Of a stretch of DNA of 64,000 nt, positions 38,507-47,017 are shown in pieces; positions within the stretch are counted from its first letter, which is position 1; the number at the start of each line of letters is the position of its first letter. Under the pieces are notes generated by a model. The model was not told the origin of the DNA. It made no database searches and saw nothing but the letters and a program-made list of their open reading frames with translations. Source of the stretch: Blastococcus sp. TML/M2B (GTDB lineage Bacteria > Actinomycetota > Actinomycetes > Mycobacteriales > Geodermatophilaceae); contig NZ_JAENZZ010000001.1 in the NCBI RefSeq assembly GCF_016612865.1, forward strand, positions 1,178,001-1,242,000, given 5' to 3'. The position numbers and the translations under genes are program-made.

Positions 38507-39071
38507 GTCGTCGCACAGCGAGGAGGTCGTCGGTCCGGAGGTCGCCGCTGCTCCTGAGCGGTCCGAAACGGGCCGCGCCGACCGTCGGCGGACGGCTCCG
38601 ACCCGCCTGGCGGTCTTCACCGGCGCGGGCGTCCTCGCGGTGGTCGACCTGGGCGCCAAGGCGGTCGCCGAGCGCGGCCTGGGAGACGGCCGCACTGTCG
38701 ACCTGGGACCCCTGGCGTTGCAGTTGGCACACAACAGCGGCGCCGCCTTCAGCCTCGGCTCCGGCTTGCCGAGCTGGGTCGTGGTGACCGTCACCGGACT
38801 CCTCACGGGCGTCATCGCCGTGATCACCTGGCGGGCGGTTGCCACGACCTCCCGCCTGCTGCCCGCTGGCCTGGCCGCCGTTCTGGCTGGCGCCACGGCC
38901 AACCTGGTGGACCGGGCCGGCGACGGCCGCGTCACGGACTACCTGCACACCGGCTGGTGGCCCACGTTCAACCTGGCCGACGTCTGGATCACCACCGGTG
39001 CTGCGGTCGCCGTCCTGGCGTCCCTGCGCAGCGATCGTTCCGCCGACGAGGCCTCGAGGTCCGACGCATGA
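38496..39071 (+). CDS. lspA: Lipoprotein signal peptidase LspA
   Basis: Signal peptidase II, about 191 residues with four membrane helices, which removes signal peptides from prolipoproteins. The catalytic Asp residues are in NLVDRAGDGRVTDYLH (about 140-150) and FNLADVWI (about 160), and LQLAHNSGAAFSL is the conserved D/N-x-G-x-A-F motif. It is an accessory copy in a metal operon; the essential chromosomal gene should be elsewhere. Island lipoproteins (cupredoxin, TlpA-like) could be its clients. Confidence 0.92.
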   Translation: MTTESSHSEEVVGPEVAAAPERSETGRADRRRTAPTRLAVFTGAGVLAVVDLGAKAVAERGLGDGRTVDLGPLALQLAHNSGAAFSLGSGLPSWVVVTVTGLLTGVIAVITWRAVATTSRLLPAGLAAVLAGATANLVDRAGDGRVTDYLHTGWWPTFNLADVWITTGAAVAVLASLRSDRSADEASRSDA

Positions 39072-39215
39072 ACGCCTGCGGGCTCGACGCGGCGACCGGT
39101 AGCGCCCTGGCAGCCATCGGAAGCTTCTGCGGCCGGCTCGTTCCGGTTGGTCCAACAGCTGTTCCTGTCCTTGAGGGCCACCGGTCGCGCCCGCCGGAGA
39201 AGTTTGGAGACACGC

Positions 39216-39803
39216 ATGCCTGTCATGTCCATCGCTGAGCGGTGGTTCTGCCAGAGCCCGCCGTGGCGCTGGGTCGCCGGCCGACTGGTCCTCGGCTGGG
39301 CGTTGCAGGGAGTGCCCCTGCGGGGCGCGGTACTCGAATTGGGCGGCGGCAGCGGCGCAATGGCGGAGGAGACGATCCGGCGCCATCCCGACTGCGAGCT
39401 GACCGTCACCGATCTTGATCGGGTGATGGTGGCTGCGGCGGAACGGCGTTTCGCCAACGAGCCGCGAGTCACCGTGCGCCACGCCGATGCCACCGCCCTG
39501 CCCTTCACCGAAGGGTCATTCGACGTCGTGGTGAGCCACCTGATGCTCCATCACGTCATCCAGTGGCGGCAGGCGCTCGAAGAAGTCAGTCGCGTACTGC
39601 GACCCGGCGGTCGCTTCGTCGGCTACGACCTGGTCGCCACACCGCTGACCAAGGGGCTCCACTGGGCCGACCGATCACCTCATCAGCTGATCTTCCGCCA
39701 CCAGCTCCGACCAGCCCTGTCGCAGACCGGGCTGCAGGCCGCTGAGGTCCGCACGGCGGTCGGTCGACAAGCCATGCGGTTCACCGCCACAAAGCCGTAC
39801 TGA
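39216..39803 (+). CDS. Class I SAM-dependent methyltransferase
   Basis: A 195-residue Rossmann-fold methyltransferase: motif I VLELGGGSGAMAEE, acidic residue after strand 2 in LTVTDLD, motif II DVVVSHLMLHH and VLRPGGRFVGYDL. The ATG at 39216 has GGAGA upstream. The substrate is unknown; proximity to metal genes suggests arsenic or lipid targets, but no As(III) methyltransferase Cys motif is present. Confidence 0.82.
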   Translation: MPVMSIAERWFCQSPPWRWVAGRLVLGWALQGVPLRGAVLELGGGSGAMAEETIRRHPDCELTVTDLDRVMVAAAERRFANEPRVTVRHADATALPFTEGSFDVVVSHLMLHHVIQWRQALEEVSRVLRPGGRFVGYDLVATPLTKGLHWADRSPHQLIFRHQLRPALSQTGLQAAEVRTAVGRQAMRFTATKPY

Positions 39804-39899
39804 GAACGACGCGCAGCACGGTCAACGGCCTTGGTCACTGCGACCTCGGACGGTCACCGCCGCGTCCTACCGGGCGCGCCTGAACGGGGAGAGCAGCTC

Positions 39900-40502
39900 A
39901 TGACGATCACAACCTGGGCGCTGCAGGCGGTCGGCCTGTTCGTGGCTACCAACATCGACGACATCATCGTGCTGTCCCTTTTCTACGCCCGCGGTGCCGA
40001 CCGGCGCGGCACCACGGCGGCGATCCTCGCGGGGCAGTACCTCGGCTTCGGCGCCATCTTGGGCGCCGCGGTCCTCGTCGCGCTCGGCGCCCGGAGCTTC
40101 CTGCCCGAGGAGGCGATCCCGTACTTCGGACTGATCCCGCTGGTGCTGGGCCTGCTCGCCGCTTGGCGGGCATGGCGCGACGACGATGATGACGACGACG
40201 AGGGCAAGGTCGCTGGCAAGTCGGTGAGCGCGCTGACCGTCGCCGCGGTCACCTTCGCCAACGGTGGAGACAACATCGGCGTCTACGTCCCGGTGTTCGC
40301 CACCGTCGGGCCCGCCGGCATCGTCGCCTACTGCCTCGTCTTCCTTGCCCTGGTTGTGGTGCTGGTCGTCACGGCCCGGTTCGTCGCCACCCGAAAGCCG
40401 ATCGCCGAGTTCCTCGAGCGGTGGGAGCACGTGCTGTTCCCTGTGGTCCTCATCGGTCTCGGCGTCGTCATCCTCGTCGAGGGCGGAGCGTTTGGGCTGT
40501 AG
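39900..40502 (+). CDS. cadD: CadD-family cadmium resistance transporter
   Basis: A 200-residue LysE/CadD-type membrane transporter: five to six helices, with VATNIDDIIVLSLFY and the symmetric repeat FANGGDNIGVYVPVF, both CadD hallmarks. A loop with seven consecutive Asp residues (after LLAAWRAWR) may collect metal. GGGGAGAG lies ahead of the ATG. Substrates are likely cadmium or related divalent ions. Confidence 0.88.
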   Translation: MTITTWALQAVGLFVATNIDDIIVLSLFYARGADRRGTTAAILAGQYLGFGAILGAAVLVALGARSFLPEEAIPYFGLIPLVLGLLAAWRAWRDDDDDDDEGKVAGKSVSALTVAAVTFANGGDNIGVYVPVFATVGPAGIVAYCLVFLALVVVLVVTARFVATRKPIAEFLERWEHVLFPVVLIGLGVVILVEGGAFGL

Positions 40503-40547
40503 CAGCGCGGGCCCCGGACGAAGTCCCTGAGCGTTGGGGGGCGGCGG

Positions 40548-40784
40548 ATGCGTTCACCTGAGCAGTCCGCCCGTCGACTCCTTGGCACCGCCGACCCAGC
40601 GGGACACCATGAGCGCATGTTGACGCTCCCCGGTGTCGTCGCCGCCGTGCCAGGTCTGCGACGCTGCGGCTGCTGTGGAGGGGTGTACGCCCGTCGGCGA
40701 GTGCGCATGTTGGCTACGACGCCCGGAGTCGCTATCTGCTCGGGCTGCGCCCGCTCCGCGGCCGCTGCTGACCGCCAGCGATGA
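40548..40784 (+). CDS. Small zinc-ribbon-like protein A
   Basis: A short protein of up to 78 residues; an internal ATG at 40617 would give 55. It contains CGCCGGVYARR, then TTPGVAICSGCA, a CxCC...CxxC zinc-ribbon-like layout. The gene two positions downstream encodes a very similar motif, so the two are probably paralogues. Its stop overlaps the first codons of the thioredoxin-like frame. Function unknown. Confidence 0.6.
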   Translation: MRSPEQSARRLLGTADPAGHHERMLTLPGVVAAVPGLRRCGCCGGVYARRRVRMLATTPGVAICSGCARSAAAADRQR

Positions 40785-40798
40785 CGGAGGAGGTTCCT

Positions 40799-41098
40799 GT
40801 GAAGGTGGAGCTGCTGTACTTCGACGGCTGCCCGAACTGGCAGCTGGCCGACGAGCGGCTGCGAGTTGCTCTCGCGCAGGTGGGCCGAGAAGACGTGCAC
40901 GTGCAGCACCGCCAGGTCACCACCCCGGAGCAGGCGGATGCCGCCGAGTTCAGGGGTTCGCCGACGATCCTGGTGGACGGGCTGGACCCGTTCGCCGAGC
41001 CGGACGCCCCCGTCGGGCTGTCCTGCCGGGTCTTCCGTACCGAGGCCGGCCTGACAGGCGCACCCACGGTCGAGCAGCTCCGCGCCGTGCTGTCGTGA
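40799..41098 (+). CDS. Thioredoxin-like/alkylmercury-lyase-like protein
   Basis: A 99-residue thioredoxin-fold protein with a single N-terminal Cys (LLYFDGCPNWQLADE) and the C-terminal pattern FRGSPTILVDGLDPF and GLSCRVF, typical of small proteins near mercury and cadmium genes. The GTG at 40799 was chosen because GGAGGAGG stands five bases before it. It is flanked and overlapped by two zinc-ribbon-like genes. Confidence 0.8.
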   Translation: MKVELLYFDGCPNWQLADERLRVALAQVGREDVHVQHRQVTTPEQADAAEFRGSPTILVDGLDPFAEPDAPVGLSCRVFRTEAGLTGAPTVEQLRAVLS

Positions 41099-41307
41099 GG
41101 CTGCGCGGACGCCCTCCCTCGGCGAGCGAGGACTCGGTCACCTGTGGCTGCTGCGGACGCGAGCGGCCCCGCACAGGCGTCCACGAGCTCGGCGGAACGC
41201 CCGGCGTGCACGTCTGCTGGCGGTGTGCGCTGTGGATGGCGGCACGCATCGGCCGCGGCAGAGAGCGCAAAGGACAAAGACGGACCCCTCATCATTCCAC
41301 AGCGTAG
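41095..41307 (+). CDS. Small zinc-ribbon-like protein B
   Basis: A 70-residue protein starting at a GTG that overlaps the previous stop. It has VTCGCCGRERPRTG followed by GTPGVHVCWRCALWM, the same spacing as protein A (CxCCG, about 19 residues, TPGV, CxxCA). The tail is basic (GRGRERKGQRR), which fits nucleic-acid binding. Not a known family to me. Confidence 0.6.
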   Translation: MRLRGRPPSASEDSVTCGCCGRERPRTGVHELGGTPGVHVCWRCALWMAARIGRGRERKGQRRTPHHSTA

Positions 41308-41414
41308 GCAGCAGAGGCTCGAGCGGAGCTTGAGCCGGTTGGCCATCGAGAAGCTCTGAGCCGTTCGAAAACTGACGGCGTCCGGGAGGCCGGGCAAGGG
41401 CCTTCTGTGGCGCC

Positions 41415-42152
41415 TCACGCGCCCCCGTAGACCGAGATGGCGCCGAAAATGGCAAAGCCCGCCGTCAGGAAGACTGGACCGAAGCGCGACGTCTCGCCCT
41501 CGTGCGCCTCGCCAATCATCTCTTCGACCACGACGGCGACCAGGGCGCCACCGGTCAGAGCGAGCACGGAAAGGGTGACGATCTCCGGAGCTTGGCGCAG
41601 TGCGAGGAAGCCGAGCGCGGCTCCGAGCAGGATCGGCACGGCGAAGCTGGCCGCCATGAGGATTCGTCGCCTGCGCCTAATGCCTGCGTTTCGGAGAGTC
41701 GCTACGGCGGCGAAGCCCTCCGGAACGTCGGCCGGCACCTGACCGAGCGCCAGTAGGAGTCCCAGAGCCGGGTTGAGGACGCTCGCCGTTCCGATCATGA
41801 CTCCGTCGCTGAACAGGTCGATCGAGACCCCGGCGAAGATGGTCATCGGGCCCTTCTGCTGCTCGTCGCGCCCCATCCGGGCCTGCACGTAGCCGATCGC
41901 CCGATCCAGACCGATGAACAGGGCGCCGCCCACCACGAACGCGAGCAGGGGTACCCATGGCTGGCTGGCCTTCAGCGCCTCCGGCATGAGCTCGAGACCG
42001 ACGACGGCGAGAACGATTCCCGCGGCGAGGTGGAGGGACAGGCTCAGGGCGCGCTCCGAGACCCGGAACATCTCCGCCAGCACACCGCCGAAGAAGTTGC
42101 CCGCCGCAGGCAGCGCAGCCAACCCGAGAACGACCAGGAAGTCACTCAGCAT
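41415..42152 (-). CDS. ZIP-family metal transporter
   Basis: A 245-residue zinc/iron permease with eight helices. The metal-site helices are visible: LHLAAGIVLAVVGLELMPEAL, VSIDLFSDGVMIG and ADVPEGFAAVATLRNAG. ZIP proteins move divalent metal into the cytoplasm, the opposite direction to the CDF and P-type pumps next to it. It may import zinc or supply metal to the pumps' regulators. Confidence 0.9.
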   Translation of the reverse strand: MLSDFLVVLGLAALPAAGNFFGGVLAEMFRVSERALSLSLHLAAGIVLAVVGLELMPEALKASQPWVPLLAFVVGGALFIGLDRAIGYVQARMGRDEQQKGPMTIFAGVSIDLFSDGVMIGTASVLNPALGLLLALGQVPADVPEGFAAVATLRNAGIRRRRRILMAASFAVPILLGAALGFLALRQAPEIVTLSVLALTGGALVAVVVEEMIGEAHEGETSRFGPVFLTAGFAIFGAISVYGGA

Positions 42153-42347
42153 CCGGCTCCACTACCACCCTGTCCTGAATGCAAGCGGATGACACCGACC
42201 CGACACGCTACGATGTGAACGGATCGATCGTCTTGGCTGAGCAGAGGTAGCTGCTGGTGTCGGCTCCATGCCTTCGGGCAGCGCCACCGTGGTACCGCTC
42301 GAATCCGACGACGTCCGTGGCTCCCGCAGGGGACGGCCGCCGGAGTG

Positions 42348-43316
42348 TCAGTCGTGCGCCGCAAGCTCGTGTGCAGCGTGCGCAGGACTCTCCAGCTGGA
42401 ACGTCGAGTGCGCGATGCTGACGTCGAAGTGCTCGGCCAGACACGCCTGCAGTTGGTCCAACACCTGCGGCGCGTGCCCGTCCTGGAAGCAGGAGTCCTC
42501 GACCACCACGTGCGCCGTCAAGACGGGCAGCTCGCTGGTGATCTGGGAAGCGTGCAAGTCGTGCACGTCCAGCACGTGCGGAACGCCCAGCAGATGCCCA
42601 CGGACGTCGTCTAGGTCCAGACCCGGTGGCGTGCTCTCGAGCAGCACCGAGATGGTCTCCCGCAGCAGCTTGATCGTCCGGGGGATGATCAGCACCGCGA
42701 TGAGCAACGAGGCGACGGCGTCCGCCTGCTGCCATCCGGTCAGCACGATCACGATGGCGGACACGAGGACGGCGACCGATCCTAGGGTGTCATTGAGGAC
42801 CTCGAGCAACGCCGCCCGCATGTTGACGTTCGAACTACGGCCGCCCCTGGTGAGGATGATGATCCCGATCGCGTTGGCGACGAGGCCGACAACGCCGAAG
42901 ACGAGGACCGGGGTCGTGGCGATCTCCGCCGGCTCGAACAGTCGTCCGACGCCTTCGATGAGGACGTAGGTACCCACCGCGAGCAGCGCCGCCGCCTGCA
43001 GCGTGGCCCCGAGGACCTCCGCGCGACGGTAGCCCCAGGTGCGCTTGGCTGTGGCGGGACGCATCGCCAGGGTTGCGGCAATCAGCGCGATCGCCAGCCC
43101 GGCAGCGTCGGTGAGCATGTGTGCGGCGTCTGCCAGGAGCGCCAGGCTGCCCGAGATGAGTGCACCGATCACCTCGACCACGAGGACGGTGGAGGTGAGA
43201 GCCAGGACAATCGCGAGCCTGCGACGGTGACCTGCGGCGTTCCCCGCGGTCCCTCCGTGGTCGTGCCCGTGGGAATGTCCGCCGCTCACCGGGCTACTAC
43301 CGCCGTCGCCAGCCAT
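42348..43316 (-). CDS. czcD: CDF zinc/cadmium/cobalt efflux protein, CzcD-like
   Basis: A 322-residue cation diffusion facilitator. A His-rich N-terminus (GGHSHGHDHGG) is followed by six membrane helices with metal ligands in ALLADAAHMLTDAAG and ALLEVLNDTLGSVAV, and the cytosolic domain LDLDDVRGHLLGVPHVLDVHDLHA. It exports zinc-type cations by proton exchange. It is oriented with the P-type ATPase and cmtR behind it. Confidence 0.92.
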   Translation of the reverse strand: MAGDGGSSPVSGGHSHGHDHGGTAGNAAGHRRRLAIVLALTSTVLVVEVIGALISGSLALLADAAHMLTDAAGLAIALIAATLAMRPATAKRTWGYRRAEVLGATLQAAALLAVGTYVLIEGVGRLFEPAEIATTPVLVFGVVGLVANAIGIIILTRGGRSSNVNMRAALLEVLNDTLGSVAVLVSAIVIVLTGWQQADAVASLLIAVLIIPRTIKLLRETISVLLESTPPGLDLDDVRGHLLGVPHVLDVHDLHASQITSELPVLTAHVVVEDSCFQDGHAPQVLDQLQACLAEHFDVSIAHSTFQLESPAHAAHELAAHD

Positions 43317-43377
43317 GTCCTGCTCAGTACGTCATGGCGCGCGGGCAGCAGTGCAGCTGACGTGCCGGGTCGAGCGA

Positions 43378-45600
43378 TCACTGGGGAACTCCGTTATTCG
43401 TGGGCTGCCGCTGGTTGACGTAGGCGGTGGTCGGCGCCAACGCGTGGGCAAGTGGCCGCCGGTAGGCCTGCGGCCGGCCGGCACGTACGCCGTTGGCGAT
43501 GACGAGGACCTCCGCGAGTTCGTGCGTGACGATGACAGTGCCCAGTCCGAGGACGCCGAAGGCGGCCAGCGGGATGAGTACGACCAGGATCGCCGCCGAC
43601 AGCAGCAGGCTCTGCAGCATGATTCGCCGCGCCCGACGGGCATGCGCGAGCGTCCGGGGCAACTGGCGCAAGTCCTCGCCCATCAGCGCGACGTCGGCGG
43701 CCTCGATCGCCACGTCGGTGCCCATGGCGCCCATGGCGATGCCTACGTCGGCAGTGGCCAGCGCGGGCGCATCGTTGATGCCGTCGCCGACCATCGCGAC
43801 CCTGCCGTGCCGGCCCAGCTGCTCCACAAGCGCGGCCTTGTCTTCGGGACGGAGCTCGGCGTGCACCTGCTCGATCCCAGCGGCGCTGGCCAGCTGCCCG
43901 GCAGTCCGGCGGTTGTCACCGGTGAGCATGCTGATACTGATGCCCAGGCGGTGCAGTGCACGGACGGCCTCGGCAGCTTCGGGACGGAGCTCGTCGCGGA
44001 TAGCGAGCGCTCCCAGCAGGCGACCGTCGAGCTCCACGAGCACCACGGTGGCTCCGGCGTCCTGGTGGGCCGTCACGACCGCGGCGAGCGGTCCGGGGTC
44101 GATGTAGCCGGGCTTGCCCAGGCGTGCCGATCGTCCGTCGATTGAGCCGGTGACGCCCTTGCCAGCCAGCGCCTGTGTGTTCGAAGCGGGCTCGACTGCA
44201 GGCTCGTCCGCCGGCCAGGCGGCCAGCACAGCTCCGGCCAGGGGGTGCTCGCTCCGCGCCTCCAGCGCCACCGCCACAGTGAGGACCCGGCGCTGGTCGT
44301 ACCCGGGCAGGGCTTCGATGGCGACTACGGCAGGCCGGTTGCGGGTCAGCGTCCCGGTCTTGTCCAGCGCCACGGCGCGCACGCCGCCGAGGGCCTCCAG
44401 CGCTGCCCCACCCTTGATGAGCACGCCGGCGCGGGTAGCCGCGCCGATGGCGGCGACGACCGTGACCGGGACCGCGATCGCGAAAGCGCACGGTGAGGCA
44501 GCGACCAGCACCACCAGAGCGCGTTCGATCCATACCTGGGGGTCGCCCAGGATGCTGCCGAGGACGGCGATCGCGGTCGCAACGACGAAGACGGCAGGCA
44601 CGAGCGGCCGGGCGATGCGGGCGGCCAGACGTTGTGCGGCTCCCTTGCGCTCCTGTGCCTCCTCGACGATGTGCACGACGCGGGCCAGGGAGTTGTCCGC
44701 CACCCGGGCGGTGACCACCACCTCTAGAACGCCGCCGCCGTTGACGCAGGCGGCGAAGACCTCGTCACCAGGGCCCGCCTCGGCCGGGACCGATTCCCCG
44801 GTGACGGCCGAGGTGTCGACTGCGGAGCGCCCGGTCTGCACGAGCCCGTCGGTGGCCAGCCGCTCACCGGGCTTGACCACCAGCACGTCACCGGCCACGA
44901 GCTCGGCCGGATCGACATCGAACTCGACCCCGGCGCGCAGCACCGTCGCTCGGGGCGGAACCAGATCTAACAGCGCGCGCAGCCCGCGGCGGGTCCGGGC
45001 TACCGCATAGTCCTCCAGCGCCTCGGCGAAGGAGAACAGGAACGCCAGCATCGCGGCCTCGCCGACGGCGCCCAGCGCGATCGCCCCGACCATCGCAACG
45101 GTCATCAGCGTGCCCACGCCGAGCCGACCACGCCGTAGCGCGCGGACGGTGCCGGGCACGAAAGTTGCACTGCCGCTGAGCACTGCACCGGCGGCCAGCA
45201 CCGTCGACGCCATAGCGGCGGCCCCGTCGTCGGTCACCCATGCGAGAACCTGAGCGGACAGCCACAGCAACCCGGCGAGGCCCGCCAGCTGCGCGGAACG
45301 CGACCGCCACAGCGTGGCGGCTTCCGGCTGCTCATCGCCACCCGGTGCCGGCGCCGAGCAGGTGGGGTCCCCGCAACCGTCCCCGCCCCGCGCGGGGGGC
45401 GCCAGCGTGCCTCCTGGCCGCGTCGCTGTCGGACCGCAACAGGCACAGCCGTCCCCGCAGCCTTCCGAGCCGGGCGGCGCGTCGGCGACTGCTGGGCTCA
45501 GCGCGAGCCCGAGCGAGATCGCGGTCTTGGTGCTCGTTCGCCCGGTTGTGCCGACGGCCGGGCGGCGCTCGTCGTCGCTACCGCAGCAGAGGTCGGACAT
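43378..45600 (-). CDS. Heavy-metal P1B-type ATPase, CtpG/CadA-like
   Basis: Metal efflux pump of 740 residues. The N-terminus is Cys-rich (SDLCCGSDDE, GCGDGCACCGP, GCGDPTCS), likely metal-binding. The catalytic parts are TGESVPAEAG, phosphorylation DKTGTLTRN, HPLAG (nucleotide His), and GDGINDAPALA. The membrane metal motif is ASPCAFAIAVP and a late helix carries THELAEVLVIANG. With a CmtR homologue just upstream this mirrors cmtR-ctpG of mycobacteria, so Cd/Pb (or Co) is the likely cargo. ATG at 45600 chosen at the Cys-rich start. Confidence 0.92.
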   Translation of the reverse strand: MSDLCCGSDDERRPAVGTTGRTSTKTAISLGLALSPAVADAPPGSEGCGDGCACCGPTATRPGGTLAPPARGGDGCGDPTCSAPAPGGDEQPEAATLWRSRSAQLAGLAGLLWLSAQVLAWVTDDGAAAMASTVLAAGAVLSGSATFVPGTVRALRRGRLGVGTLMTVAMVGAIALGAVGEAAMLAFLFSFAEALEDYAVARTRRGLRALLDLVPPRATVLRAGVEFDVDPAELVAGDVLVVKPGERLATDGLVQTGRSAVDTSAVTGESVPAEAGPGDEVFAACVNGGGVLEVVVTARVADNSLARVVHIVEEAQERKGAAQRLAARIARPLVPAVFVVATAIAVLGSILGDPQVWIERALVVLVAASPCAFAIAVPVTVVAAIGAATRAGVLIKGGAALEALGGVRAVALDKTGTLTRNRPAVVAIEALPGYDQRRVLTVAVALEARSEHPLAGAVLAAWPADEPAVEPASNTQALAGKGVTGSIDGRSARLGKPGYIDPGPLAAVVTAHQDAGATVVLVELDGRLLGALAIRDELRPEAAEAVRALHRLGISISMLTGDNRRTAGQLASAAGIEQVHAELRPEDKAALVEQLGRHGRVAMVGDGINDAPALATADVGIAMGAMGTDVAIEAADVALMGEDLRQLPRTLAHARRARRIMLQSLLLSAAILVVLIPLAAFGVLGLGTVIVTHELAEVLVIANGVRAGRPQAYRRPLAHALAPTTAYVNQRQPTNNGVPQ

Positions 45601-45780
45601 GTCATGCCCCCTGACGGGCGGCCAGGCACGCACAGCCATCCCAGCCGGATCGGACGTCGCCGGGTCGGGCGGCCGACCGGGAATGACCTACGGCTTCGAC
45701 CAGGGAGACCGGATGCGAACGGCGGCCGCTGCCTGTGAGCCGCTCATGCCGGCGATGGGTGCGACGAGATTCTCGGAGCA

Positions 45781-46107
45781 TCAGCAGCAGCCCTCCGTCG
45801 CTGCGGTCGCACAGGCGTCGGGATCCACGGCCAGGACGACGCCCAGCAGATCGCCGAGGGCGTGGGTGAGCCGGGCGTCCGCCAATTCATACCGAGAGCG
45901 CCGGCCCTCGGGAACCGCCACGACCAAGCCGCACCCACGCAAGCAAGCCAGGTGGTTGGAGAGGTTCTGCCGCGTCACGCCGAGCATCTCGGCGAGCTCG
46001 GACGGGTACCCCGGCCCTTCGCGCAGCGCGAGCAGGAGACGAGTACGGGTGGGGTCGGACAGGGCGTGGCCGAAGCGGGCGAGCACTTCAGCGTGCAGCA
46101 CAGGCAT
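45781..46107 (-). CDS. cmtR: CmtR-like Cd/Pb-sensing ArsR repressor
   Basis: A 108-residue ArsR-family repressor closely resembling mycobacterial CmtR (FGHALSDPTRTRLLLALREG, RQNLSNHLACLRGCGLVVA, LADARLTHALGDLLGVVLAVD). The metal ligands Cys-x3-Cys in ACLRGC and the C-terminal Cys in DPDACATA are conserved, with an extra CC at the end. It lies 180 bases before the pump gene it presumably controls; that gap contains nothing else obvious. Confidence 0.92.
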   Translation of the reverse strand: MPVLHAEVLARFGHALSDPTRTRLLLALREGPGYPSELAEMLGVTRQNLSNHLACLRGCGLVVAVPEGRRSRYELADARLTHALGDLLGVVLAVDPDACATAATEGCC

Positions 46108-46137
46108 CACGACATCACCGTACAGCGTTCACTGAAT

Positions 46138-46151
46138 ACAGCCAATACTGT
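46138..46151. promoter_or_regulatory. Candidate CmtR operator
   Basis: ACAGccaataCTGT, a short inverted repeat in the AT-rich stretch directly upstream of cmtR. Its position overlaps a possible -35 region. Modest evidence only. Confidence 0.35.
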
Positions 46152-46186
46152 CCTTGCGGCCCATCCGGCTGCGATTCCCTCGGGAC

Positions 46187-46909
46187 CTAATTGACGTCGA
46201 CGCCTCGTTCGCGGAGCCAGGAGGCCGGATCGGCACGGCGGCCGTCGAGCCCATCCTCGAACACCTCGAAGTGCAGATGTGGCCCTGTCGACTGGCCACG
46301 ATTGCCGAGCAGGGCAATGGTGTCACCGGCCCTGACGGTCTGGCCCTCATCGACCAGGATCCGCTCCATGTGGCCGTACACGGTGACATCACCGTTGTCG
46401 TGGAGGATGTACACCGCAAGTCCGAACCCTTGGGCGGACCCTGCTCTCAGTACGACGCCATCCGCCGCGGCGTACTCCGGGGTCATCATGGGCGCCGCGA
46501 TGTCCAGTCCGTAGTGCATCGAGCCCCATCGGCGTCCGTAGGCGCTGGTCAGGCGTCCCTCCACGGGCATGACAGCCTTGGGTCGCGCTGCTTCCTCCCG
46601 CGCAGCACGGGAGGCGGCCAGTTCCTGGCTGCGGGCAGCCATCTGGGCTTCAGCGATCTGAGGCCGAGCGGCTTGGTCGGACAGGATGTCGAGGGGTTCT
46701 TCCGTGAAAACCACCGATCCGGCCGGACCTTCGTGGGCGTGGGCGACCGGAGTGTCCAGCCACCAGCCGCCCTCCCAGAAGCTTGCTGCCACACCGCCGA
46801 CGACGATCGCACTGAGGAGGAGTCGCGGTCGCTGGCGCAGGCCGGGGGCGGGCCGGGAGTGCCGGGAGGTCGCAATCGCCGGCCTGTGCAGTCGCCCGAT
46901 CACGTTCAC
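46187..46909 (-). CDS. M23 peptidoglycan peptidase 1
   Basis: A 240-residue exported metallopeptidase. One N-terminal helix (LLLSAIVVGGVAASFW), a short coiled stretch (AEAQMAARSQELAASRAA), then the M23 domain with zinc ligands in SMHYGLDIAAP and GPHLHFEVFE, and VTVYGHMERI. It cuts cross-links in wall peptides or acts as an activator. It lies downstream of ccdA but has its own BlaI-type operator 63 bases before the start. Confidence 0.92.
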   Translation of the reverse strand: MNVIGRLHRPAIATSRHSRPAPGLRQRPRLLLSAIVVGGVAASFWEGGWWLDTPVAHAHEGPAGSVVFTEEPLDILSDQAARPQIAEAQMAARSQELAASRAAREEAARPKAVMPVEGRLTSAYGRRWGSMHYGLDIAAPMMTPEYAAADGVVLRAGSAQGFGLAVYILHDNGDVTVYGHMERILVDEGQTVRAGDTIALLGNRGQSTGPHLHFEVFEDGLDGRRADPASWLRERGVDVN

Positions 46910-46971
46910 CGTCCCAATGCTCTCGCCGTTGATTCCGAGCGATATAACAGCACACCGTGATCGAACGGTGA

Positions 46972-46988
46972 CCTAAGCACCTTAGTAG
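46972..46988. promoter_or_regulatory. BlaI-type operator upstream of M23 peptidase 1
   Basis: ACCTAagcacctTAGTA, two mismatches in the left arm and a perfect right arm. Weaker than the other sites but correctly spaced and placed. Confidence 0.55.
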
Positions 46989-47017
46989 TGGGCGTGTCCT
47001 GACCGCGCGCTCGACGG

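Noticed and set aside
42209-42225. TACGA half-site upstream of the ZIP transporter as a BlaI-type operator
   Set aside because: No matching right arm at the seven-base spacing.
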